Below are positions 37,301 through 45,900 of a stretch of 64,000 nt of DNA, piece after piece. Position 1 is the stretch's first letter. Each line of letters opens with the position of its first letter. The position numbers and the translations under genes are program-made. A model generated the notes under the pieces. That model was not told where the DNA came from. It worked only from the letters and a program-made list of their open reading frames with translations, and ran no database searches. The stretch lies in NCBI RefSeq assembly GCF_031432975.1, contig NZ_CP133838.1:3410001-3474000 (forward strand), written 5' to 3'. The stretch is from Buttiauxella selenatireducens (GTDB lineage Bacteria; Pseudomonadota; Gammaproteobacteria; Enterobacterales; Enterobacteriaceae).

Positions 37301-38428
37301 CACAATTTCGATGTTTGAGTCTTTGCTTATATTTATTTTTGCCTGTGCGCCATCCCCATGAATATAAGCCACTTGGTCAAAGCGAACGATCGCATTGACG
37401 GCATCATCAGGTGAAATATGGGTATCAACAAATATTTGGCGTGGCGTGTTATCCCAGGCCTTTAACAGTTCGGCGGAATATTGCGCTTCCGTTAATTTCC
37501 CTTGCTGTACCGCAGCAATCAAGTCGCTATTATATTGTTTGAATTCAGCGATGTTTGTGACATTTCTTTTCCCCAGCACGCTGGTGAATGATCCAACAAA
37601 GGTATCTGCGGTAAAGTTTGCAACATATTTTGTGGGGTCTTTAATATTGCTGGCGTTATTACCCGCAATGACGACCGTTTTGGTATCGTAATTTAACGTC
37701 GAATTTCCATCGACCAGAAATGCTGAGGAAGTGGTTGCGCCCGGCGTCGTCCCTTTCAGATAAGCATAAAAGCGTGATGACGTATCATTCGTCCAGTCTG
37801 CGGTCTCTTTAGCAACCTGTACGGTCAACTCACCACCGTCTTTCACCTGCCAGAGGTTTTTATCGACATATTGCCCGTTCGCGCCAACAGCAATACTCGG
37901 CGCAATGCCGATAGACGCCGCAGATGAACTGGTCATTTTGCCATTGTCATAGACGCGGACAGTCACCGTATTATGGGTAATAGGGTCGATGTAAGAGACC
38001 GTTTTCGTCTGGTCGCCAATTTTGAATACGTTGAGATCAACATAGCTTGCCTGCTCAGGCGTCACTATCAATCCCTGGTCACGGGCCTGCCCCAACGTCA
38101 TGAGTTCATATCCCATATGACCTGAATTAATCATGCCAAATGAACCGGTCAATACGTTGAATCCGTTTATAAATCTACCCACACTGGCATCTTCAGGTCG
38201 GGTTTCCTCGACGGTTATTTCAATAGCATAGGAAGGAATAGCAAATAGCTGCGCCACGACGAGCGCTAAAAATTTACGGGAGCAAGTACCCATGCTGGTT
38301 AAGCGGGTATTTTTCTTGCCGTCATTAGATGACGTGCTTTTTACCTTGCCACAGCGGCGAGCCAATTCAGACGTCACAACAAAACATTGCAAGCAATGAT
38401 TCCATACAACATTGAAAATTTTATTCAT
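31352..38428 (-). CDS. Giant autotransporter, pair member A (2358 aa)
   Basis: The protein opens with an extended signal peptide region (MNKIFNVVWNHCLQCFVVTS) and is cleaved near SYA-IEI. The N-terminal passenger (to about 1150) is Asn/Gly/Thr-rich beta-helix. Hemolysin-like GSGDDVFNLNHL occurs near 1200, and strand repeats such as LTKQGAGVVTLSGNAAYTGL near 1800. A proline-rich linker of PVDPT/PTDP units (about 1994-2025) leads to the beta-barrel (about 2040-2358), which starts RPEAGAYTANLAAANTMFLN. The barrel ends KYSFK, with one Lys after the usual terminal aromatic. Roughly the C-terminal half is nearly identical to member B. A surface adhesin role is inferred. Confidence 0.92.
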   Translation of the reverse strand: MNKIFNVVWNHCLQCFVVTSELARRCGKVKSTSSNDGKKNTRLTSMGTCSRKFLALVVAQLFAIPSYAIEITVEETRPEDASVGRFINGFNVLTGSFGMINSGHMGYELMTLGQARDQGLIVTPEQASYVDLNVFKIGDQTKTVSYIDPITHNTVTVRVYDNGKMTSSSAASIGIAPSIAVGANGQYVDKNLWQVKDGGELTVQVAKETADWTNDTSSRFYAYLKGTTPGATTSSAFLVDGNSTLNYDTKTVVIAGNNASNIKDPTKYVANFTADTFVGSFTSVLGKRNVTNIAEFKQYNSDLIAAVQQGKLTEAQYSAELLKAWDNTPRQIFVDTHISPDDAVNAIVRFDQVAYIHGDGAQAKINISKDSNIEIVNSDISVVRVENGASLVNDGVLGSVSGKVYGSAVIMATGAGTSVINNGVVDVGTNPDMLNYKLPDGSTYTLSNLGGDGLYGLRIFDSSTGVNNGVINLASHGVSTTNMGVFASTGGIFTNNGSLNISTSPDAQNSLAGMYNYGFVVNGNSTVKNSGEIYIGRESQRKTTDITADIAINQPSVGANVSYGHFTNMADGTITIGSLTRNATAISTQGVNPHSLNQGTINVNGNTSGGAVNIGMLAQSAATDVVNAGTINLNGVNAYGMKITTNSAAENSGTININGGRDPVSNEANYGMFIDGATARGKFSGQINLNGAGTIGVHARNKGALTIADDASMTFAGGNKQIGYFVSGAGTKITSTDRGSVDIATDDSMLFRIEDGATFARTTPVQAMITASGKNSVVMQVTGKGSDVHATGLGFTAAGEDSTGIKIEGGASGTLESDVTIKLQGKGATAGIVDGNYYDLNGALVANKKGNSILTSYAELLGSSGEMAEGAYGYKVLNGGKLTHEGTIDFKSDDSTGVLVNGGTLENRRNITVNGTGVHVTGTASTVTNTATATVNATDGKAAYVVDGGASLALTGAGTTTASGTAHGILLDTGAAGLTVTDATINMSATGTGSGIENKAGVSGIALTNTTITVDQGIGVHTAASMAAKNSGTITVNGGGTGIQFEKMGGGTTSQAMDMSGSQGLVINVNSSNGKGLVTDSSADLKTGVSVNVNNAAGGSALIVNGTTKNIEQSGVLTSQSTTSSVVGIDNGAVTTFNNSGTIKAATKDQKAVETLTGAGVTFTNLKDAVIQGHVNLMAGNNTINLEAGSKGTDFTTGSGDDVFNLNHLKSAVTGVFDTLTGGTGSDALNMVDSSYVLTDVAALKQFEKINLSEKADLTLQDTLLPLGDAQDDAAGTGFAIAADSALRLLNGNNVDFNSHLSGSGLLQVQLAPEGDKAFNFTANNAADKFAGTVALADATFELAGLNTTALSDATLRLDNGSTTHVGDGEQTISGLKFNGGKLEFDSGTPGETVAKGSVHTTESMDLSGSGVVQVAKGSVSNDHPLAPTLLDLLAQDDATTMVQLAVSDTTTIGSGGALVLKDQDGNVISDGITADIAQNGNTVAKGTYDYRLTSGDAADGLYISYGLTQVDLLTAGADALALNAAGLSGNAADLSAKITGTGDLAIDTGAGNTVSLSNTLNDYVGNTDIRSGTLKMIADNVLGQTDVLSLAADTALDMNGKAQTVGSLQSTAGSTVNLNGGALSLSHGGVSDGALTGAGELNVLADTLTVNGANTGLSATTTVANGATVALNDAAGLGVGDIVNAGKVVFSNAVGTVENSIRDGVAAATRALTETAGSVDLVNSQLTLDGDNSGFSGVFNIDAASQLTATAAQQLGTADIADEGELVLNAADNWALTNNLSGAGNLTKQGAGVVTLSGNAAYTGLTDIQAGGLMLGSEAAPITLASSQVNVAKDTFLAGYGGVAGNVDNLGTLYVGAQNESGGVQTFTVGQDLVNNGTVNIGHGSVAGNVLNVNGNYTGNDGLINFNTVLGDDNSVTDKMVVAGNTAGTTNVSVTNAGGTGAQTLNGIELISVGGASDGEFKQAGRIVAGAYDYALVRGEGSNNANWYLTNAVDGSVPVEPTDPGIPVDPTAPVDPSNPTDPAAPSAPEQIIRPEAGAYTANLAAANTMFLNRLHDRLGETQYTDALTGEEKVTSMWMRNVGGHTNSRDNSGQLKTQSNRYVLQMGGDVAQWSTDGLNRLHLGVMAGYGNSHSNTRSHATGYSADGSVDGYSTGVYATWYDNDAEKNGLYVDTWAQYSWFNNHVSGEKLATESYKSKGVTASVETGYTFNMGEFKGSKGTTNTWYIQPQAQAIWMGVEADDHREANGTKVQGSDGNVQTRLGARAYLKSHDASDNGKDREFQPFVEANWIHNTSNFSSTLDGVSSSQAGTRNIGEVKVGVEGQLNKNLNMWGNVGVQVGDKGYNDSAAMIGVKYSFK

Positions 38429-38914
38429 TTTTCACTCACATAGTAATATTGCGATGCGGCAAAGAGTAAATACGCACGACTCTGGAGGTATTTTCAGAAA
38501 TGAAAACCCCGCACCATGGATGATGATTAATTAGATGTCACAGCCTAAATTTTGAGAAAAGCGGCCCTTAACACGCAATAAAATAAGCGCTTAGCATTAG
38601 AGCCATCGTTATAACTGAGTGAAAACACCCAGGAGATTGCGGTTTTATTGAATTAGGAGAGGCTGATTTATTCACACAAATCAGTCAATATGACAGAGTT
38701 CGACCACAAACATTCATGGAACCAATAATAGATAGAATAGTTCAAACAGGCAATCAAATTGCATTTTCTATTTTTCGAAATAAACAACCCGCATTCACTG
38801 CTTTTGTACTTGTTTTAACCTTGTGAAATTGCATTCACGTGCATCTGTGATAAATAAAAAAAGCCCCGTATTTTACGACGGGGCTCTTCTACGAGGCTTT
38901 ACAACTGTCTATTT
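38429..38914. other. Intergenic region upstream of autotransporter A
   Basis: This 486-base interval carries the promoter region of autotransporter A (right-to-left transcription) and the terminator of the DUF1266 gene at 38855-38885. It is AT-rich between, and I saw no further gene or recognisable operator. Confidence 0.5.
38855..38885 (-). terminator. Terminator of the DUF1266 gene
   Basis: On the minus strand AGCCCCG, a ten-base loop and CGGGGCT are followed by seven T. It lies about 30 bases beyond the stop codon of the DUF1266 gene. Confidence 0.85.
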
Positions 38915-39685
38915 TTATTCCTGGCTCGAAACACTTTTTAACGGATATTTAACCCAAAGGCTATTTGCCTCGAACATTTCTCCGTAAAATCTGGATATTT
39001 CATACGATGACTCAGCATACTCAAGGCTACGCCCCAGGAAAAAGCCGATAAAATAGTCCTTCCAGTCTGCGTATTTTTCTTTCGCCTGACGCTGTGCTTC
39101 ATTTATATATGACCAGGCTTCGTCTTCAGTAATATAACCTAACGCCAGACTACACCTGGCCAGAAATGCTGCACGTTCAAGATCCCACGCTCTCAGATCC
39201 GTGTTTACAGACAGGCTATCGTCATAATCAAGATCGGTTTTAAATGCCGTCGTCGCGGCCTGGTAGTTATTAATCGAGGAACGGACCTCTTCGGCTGTCT
39301 CCTCTGTGTCCTGAATATCCTTGTTTCTTAGTTTTATTAACAGATTTTCTGAATATGCTCTCCACTCTGTCTTTTCTTCCGAGTGATGCAATAATCCCTC
39401 AATAGTGGAATGAGCACTTTGGCTATCGTTAATATCCCATTGAGCAGCTAAACCATCAGCCGTTTCGTCTAATTTACGCACCGGTAAAATGCCAGGAACC
39501 TCACCTCTCTGCCGGGTTAACAGGGCTCCGAACGCAAGCAGGCTCTCCTTTTCAGGTGGAAGTTGATGCTGGCTATAAAGTTGCTCTTTCTCTTGTTCCT
39601 CTTTTTTAACACTACGAACAAACTTAACGGCAAAATAAGCAATCACGGATATTATCACCACCACGATAATAATTAATTTTTGCAT
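38915..39685 (-). CDS. DUF1266 membrane-anchored protein
   Basis: A 256-residue protein with an N-terminal membrane helix (about 4-22), a charged linker and a helical DUF1266 domain. The family signature is evident: RAWDLERAAFLARCSLALGY, then ITEDEAWSYI and WKDYFIGFFLGRSLE (about 170-235). DUF1266 proteins are common in enterobacteria and of unknown function. It lies between two paralogous autotransporters and has its own terminator. It may have been carried along by the duplication rather than working with them; only one copy remains in the window. Confidence 0.8.
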   Translation of the reverse strand: MQKLIIIVVVIISVIAYFAVKFVRSVKKEEQEKEQLYSQHQLPPEKESLLAFGALLTRQRGEVPGILPVRKLDETADGLAAQWDINDSQSAHSTIEGLLHHSEEKTEWRAYSENLLIKLRNKDIQDTEETAEEVRSSINNYQAATTAFKTDLDYDDSLSVNTDLRAWDLERAAFLARCSLALGYITEDEAWSYINEAQRQAKEKYADWKDYFIGFFLGRSLEYAESSYEISRFYGEMFEANSLWVKYPLKSVSSQE

Positions 39686-39884
39686 TTCTGATTCTCCAAA
39701 TCTTGATGACAGGCAGTTTTAAAACAAATACTTAGAAACTGGATGGCTTGCTGTTATTGATTGATTTCAGCCACCCCGTTTTGTCTCACTCATTGAAAAA
39801 ACAAGCTGTAAGCATTAAGGCCAAACAAATACACAACGCAGAATATGATGATTCATTTTATTTAATTCCTGATTTTATTGAGTT

Positions 39885-39912
39885 AAAAAAGCCCCGGATT
39901 TAAGCCCGGGGC
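39885..39912 (-). terminator. Terminator of the second paired autotransporter
   Basis: On the minus strand GCCCCGGG-type and CCGGGGC arms are followed by six T. It differs from the hairpin after autotransporter A by one base in the arms. The following bases (CAAATATTACCTGCAG on the plus strand) are also shared, so the duplicated block extends beyond the coding region. Confidence 0.9.
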
Positions 39913-39942
39913 AAATATTACCTGCAGAAGTACTATTTATTA

Positions 39943-42900
39943 TTATTTAAAGCTGTATTTCACGCCGATCATCGCCGCACTGTCGTTGTAACCTTTGTCG
40001 CCCACCTGCACGCCAACGTTACCCCACATGTTCAGGTTTTTGTTCAGCTGACCTTCCACACCCACTTTCACTTCACCAATGTTGCGCGTTCCCGCCTGGC
40101 TGCTGCTCACGCCGTCAAGCGTTGAGCTGAAGTTGCTGGTGTTGTGGATCCAGTTCGCTTCCACGAACGGCTGGAACTCACGATCTTTACCGTTATCACT
40201 TGCATCATGGCTCTTCAGGTAAGCACGTGCGCCCAGACGGGTCTGCACATTACCGTCGCTGCCCTGCACTTTCGTGCCGTTCGCTTCACGGTGATCGTCA
40301 GCTTCCACACCCATCCAGATGGCCTGCGCCTGTGGCTGAATGTACCAGGTGTTGGTGGTGCCTTTGCTGCCTTTGAACTCGCCCATGTTGAAGGTGTAGC
40401 CGGTTTCTACCGACGCCGTCACGCCCTTCGACTTGTACGATTCCGTCGCCAGTTTCTCACCGCTCACGTGGTTATTGAACCAGCTGTACTGCGCCCACGT
40501 ATCCACATACAGACCGTTTTTCTCCGCGTCGTTGTCATACCAGGTCGCGTACACACCAGTGCTGTAACCGTCAACCGAGCCGTCTGCCGAATAACCGGTC
40601 GCATGAGAACGGGTGTTGCTGTGGCTGTTACCGTAACCCGCCATCACGCCCAGGTGCAGGCGGTTCAGACCATCGGTGCTCCACTGCGCCACGTCGCCAC
40701 CCATCTGCAACACATAACGGTTGCTCTGGGTCTTCAGCTGGCCGCTGTTATCACGTGAGTTAGTGTGACCACCCACGTTGCGCATCCACATGCTCGTCAC
40801 TTTCTCTTCACCCGTCAGCGCGTCCGTGTACTGGGTTTCACCCAGACGATCGTGCAGGCGGTTCAGGAACATGGTGTTGGCTGCCGCCAGGTTCGCTGTG
40901 TATGCACCCGCTTCCGGACGAATAATCTGCTCAGGAGCCGATGGTGCCGCCGGATCGGTTGGGTTCGATGGATCAACCGGCGCAGTCGGATCAACCGGCA
41001 CTGTGCCATCAACGGCGTTGCTCAGGTACCAGTTGGCGTTGTTGCTGCCCGCGCCACGTACCAGTGCATAGTCATACGCCCCGGCCACAATACGACCGGC
41101 CTGCTTAAACTCACCGTCAGAAGCCCCACCCACGCTGATAAGCTCAATGCCGTTCAGGGTCTGCGCACCGGTGCCGCCTGCGTTAGTCACGCTGACGTTA
41201 GTGGTGCCTGCGGTGTTACCCGCAACGACCATTTTGTCGGTGACGGAGTTGTCGTCGCCCAGCACGGTGTTGAAGTTAATCAGACCGTCGTTACCGGTGT
41301 AGTTCCCGTTAACATTCAGTACGTTACCCGCCACGCTGCCGTGAGCGATATTCACCGTACCGTTGTTCACCAGGTCCTGACCGACGGTAAAGGTTTGTGC
41401 CGCACCGCTTTCATTCTGTGCGCCCACATACAGGGTGCCCAGGTTGTTCACGTTGCCTGCCACACCGCCGTAACCGGCGAGGAACGCATCCTGTGCCACG
41501 TTAACCTGGCTGCTTGCCAGTGTGATCGGTGCCGCTTCGCTGCCCAGCATCAGACCGCCTGCCTGGATATCGGTCAGACCGGTATAGGCTGCATTACCGG
41601 ACAACGTGACCACGCCAGCGCCCTGTTTGGTCAGGTTGCCTGCGCCACTCAGGTTGTTGGTCAGCGCCCAGTTATCGGCCGCGTTCAGTACCAGTTCGCC
41701 TTCATCAGCAATGTCCGCAGTACCCAGTTGCTGTGCCGCCGTAGCCGTCAGTTGTGAAGCTGCGTCGATGTTAAACACACCGCTGAAGCCGCTGTTGTCA
41801 CCGTCAAGCGTCAACTGGCTGTTCACCAGGTCTACGCTGCCTGCAGTAGCAGACAGTGCACGAGTCGCTGCTGCCACGCCATCACGGATGTTGTTGGCAA
41901 CGGTACCTGCCGCATCACTGAACATCACTTTACCGGCGTTGACGATATCGCCCACACCCAGACCCGCGACGTCATTCAGCGCCACGGTGGCACCGTTGGC
42001 TACGGTGGTGGTCGCGCTCAGGTCTGCGTTTGCACCGTTCACGGTCAGCGTATCAGCCAGCACGTTCAGTTCGCCGCTGCCTGCCAGTGCGCCGTCAGAC
42101 ACGCCGCCATGGCTCAGGCTCAGCGCCCCGCCGTTCAGGTTAACGGTTGAGCCCGCGGTAGACTGCAAAGTGCCCACGGTCTGTGCCTTGCCGTTCATGT
42201 CCAGCGCCGTATCCGCTGCCAGAGACAACACATCAGTCTGGCCCAGTACGTTATCGGCAATCATTTTCAGGGTGCCGGAACGAATATCGGTGTTCCCGAC
42301 ATAATCGTTAAGCGTGTTAGACAGCGACACGGTATTGCCCGCGCCAGTGTCAATCGCCAGGTCACCGGTACCGGTGATTTTCGCGCTCAGGTCAGCCGCG
42401 TTGCCGCTCAGGCCTGCCGCATTCAGCGCCAGTGCATCAGCACCCGCCGTCAGCAGGTCAACCTGGGTCAGACCGTAGTTAATGTACAGGCCGTCAGCCG
42501 CATCACCGCTGGTCAGACGGTAGTCATAGGTGCCTTTCGCCACCGTACTGCCGTTCTGGGCAATATCTGCCGTGGTGCTGTCGGTAATAATGTTGCCGTC
42601 CTGGTCTTTCAGCTTCAGGGCGCCGCCGCTACCGATGGTCGCCGTGTCTGATTTACCCAACTGCACCATGGTGGTGGCATCGTCCTGCGCCAGAAGATCC
42701 AGCAGTGTCGGGGCCAGCGGGTGATCGTTGCTCACGCTACCTTTGGCAACCTGCACGTTACCGGTGCCACTCAGATCCATAGATTTGGTGGTGTGTACGC
42801 TACCTTTGGCCACGGTTTCGCCCGGGGTGCCGCTGTCAAACTTCAGCGTACCACCGTTGAATTTCAGGCCAGCGATGGTCTGCTCGCCGTCACCGACGTG

Positions 42901-45900
42901 TGTATTGCTGTAGCCGTCCAGACGCAGGGTCGCATCCGACAGCGCCTGGGTGTTAAGGCCAGCCAATTCCATTTTCGCGTGCGTCAGAGCCACGGTGCCG
43001 GCGAATTTGTCACCCGCGTTGTTCGCGGTGAAGTCGAAAGATTTATCATCCATCAGCCCGACTTTCACCAGACCTGTTCCTGCCAGGTGACTGCCGAAAC
43101 TCACGTTATTAACGTTATTAATCTCGAGCATACTTTCGCCGTCGATATTAAAGCCCGTCCCCGCAGCATCAGCCTTATCGTCGCCCAGCGGAAGTAAGGT
43201 CCCGCTCAGTACCAACTGTGCTTTTTCTTTCAGGTTGATCTTTTCAAAACCACTGAAGACGCCCGCACTGCTCAGAATGTAGTTCGTATCAATAACATTC
43301 AGCGTATCGGTTCCCGCACCAGCAGTAAGTGTATCAAACACCCCTGTTACGGCTGATTTCAGGTGATTCAGGTTAAAGACATCGTCACCTTCGTCGGTGG
43401 TGAAATCAGTTCCCTGGCTGCCCGCTTCCAGATTGATGGTGTTACTACCCTCCATCAGATTCACATGGCCCTGAATGACGGCATCTTTCAGGTTGGTGAA
43501 GACCACACCAGGGCCGGTCAGCGTTTCTACTGCTTTCTGAGCTTTAGTCGCCGCTTGAATAGTGCCGCTGTTTTTAAAGGTGGTTACCGCACCGTTATCA
43601 ATATCGACCACGCTGCTGATGGTCGATGTAGAGGTCAGCGTGCCAGACTGCTCAATGTTTTTGGTCGTACCGTTAACAATAACCGCAGAACCGCCCTCAA
43701 CATTGTCCACGTTAACGCTTACGCCCGTCTTCAGATCTGCTGAAGAATTTGTCACCAATCCTTTGCCATCTTTAGACTTCACCGTGATGACCAGCTCCTT
43801 AGAGTCGGACATATCCATCGCTTGATCGGTAGTACCACCGCCAACGCCAACTTTTTCGAACCGAATCCCGGCACCGCTACCGTTAACGGTGATAGTGCCG
43901 CTGTTTTTAGCCGCCATAGATGCTGCGGTGTGCACACCAATCCCTTGATCAACAGTGATCGTGGTGTTGGTCAATGCGATACCCGCCACACCGGCTTTGT
44001 TTTCAATGCCGCTGCCCGTGCCTGTTGCAGACATATTGATGGTCGCCCCCGTCACGGTCAGACCCACAGCACCGTCATCAAGCAAGATGCCGTGCGCTGT
44101 GCCGGAAGCGGTTGTTTTACCTGCCCCCGTCAGCGCCAGCGATGCGCCGCCATCAACCACATAGGCCGCTTTGCCATCCGTTGCGTTAACTGTCGCCGTC
44201 GCAGTATTGTTTACTATTGATTTATCACCGGTAACGTGTACCCCAGTCCCATTTACCGTAATGTTACGGCGGTTTTCCAGGGTGCCGCCATTAACCAGCA
44301 CACCGGTACTGTCATCAGATTTAAAATCAATTGTGCCTTCATGGATAAGCTTGCCGCGCGTCAGGACTTTGTATCCATATGCGCCTGAAGCTACGTCCCC
44401 AGAATCACTCAACAATTCAGCAAAACTGGTCAGTTCAGAGTCGCCTATTTTAGCTTCGTTCTCTATGCCTGCCAGATCGTAATAGCGCCCATCAACAACA
44501 CCAGCCGTTGCGCCTTCGTTCATAAGCTTCATTTTTACATCAGCTTCAAGCGTTCCTTTCGCCCCACCTTCCACTTTAATCCCGGTGGCATTTTTACCCG
44601 TAATGTTGGCATCAACGCCTGCCGCATGAACATCACTGCTCTTACCAGTGACCTGCATAATGGCGCTGTTTTCACCTGAGGCAATAGATGTGGAACGACC
44701 TGCTGCTGCTGCGTCGCGGACAAATTTAGCACCGTCTTCTATACGGAATAAGGTCGAATTTTTTGTTTTAACATCCGATGTCCCCTTAGCAGTACTTGAA
44801 ATGGTGGTCCCAGCATCGATCACAAAGTAACCATACTGCCTTTCACCACCGCTAAAGGTCAGAGCTGCGTCATCGGTAATGGTTAATGCGCCAGCATTAC
44901 GAGCATGCACACCTATCGTGTCTGCCCCCACCAGGTTTACCGTTCCTGATTGCTTACCTTTTGCACCACCACCATCTACACCATCTACATACATGCCGTA
45001 GTTAGCTAATTTCGAAACAGGATCAAGCCCACCGTTGATATTGATAGTACCGGTGTTTTCCGCCGCACTTCCTGCAAGAACTTTTATACCGGAGGCGTTA
45101 ACGCCATTGAGATTGATGGTACCGGAGTTAACAACATCGGTTGCACCTAGCTGCGCTAAAATACCGATATTGCTAGGTGAATCAACACGCTGGCCATTAA
45201 TATCGATTGCTCCGCCGTTATTTACATGAGCGGCAGCACTCTTCGCAGCAATGCCAGTAGAGTTACTGGTCAACGAACCAATAGTGATATTAGAGCCATC
45301 CAGGCCGGTATAAGTGCCACTTTTCACATTCACGCCAATAGAAGGCTGGATGCTGGCTAGATCGGGCGATGCGTCCGAAACGGCTCGTTGAGGATTTCGT
45401 CCAATATAGATTTGGCCGGCGTTAGTTGCCGCCGAATTATTCTCAATACTAATACCATAGTCGATTACACCAGCACCCGCTGCAGTTGCATCAGGTGAAG
45501 CCGCAATGTTTATTGAACCTGTATTGGTAAAGGAAGCCAGATTGCTCAAAAAGACGGCATAGTTGGCGTAGTTGATACCATGTGAGGCAACGTTAATCAC
45601 GCCGTTATTCAGCGCTGAAGCACCATTCAGGATGCGCATTGCCTGAAGGGATTCACCGCCCATTGTCGCTGCGGTGTATTGAGTGCCTTGCGAGTTGGTA
45701 ATAAAGTTGAGCATGTCCGGGTTGGTGCCAGCATCCAGCACACCATTGTTAACCACCGTTGTACCGCTGTCAGTGGCTTTAATCAGAACGGAACCCCTGA
45801 CTTTTGAGCCTGCACTACCGAGCACACCTTCGTTGACTACCGAGGCACCATTTTCAACGCGCACCAGGCTGATATCGGAACTGACAATTTCGATATTAGA

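Noticed and set aside
40765-41757. Long plus-strand open frame (330 codons), with similar ones at 32174-33193, 31553-32167 and 40144-40758
   Set aside because: They lie antisense inside the repetitive autotransporter genes, encode His/Arg/Val-rich low-complexity protein, and occur in both paralogues because the coding strand is conserved.
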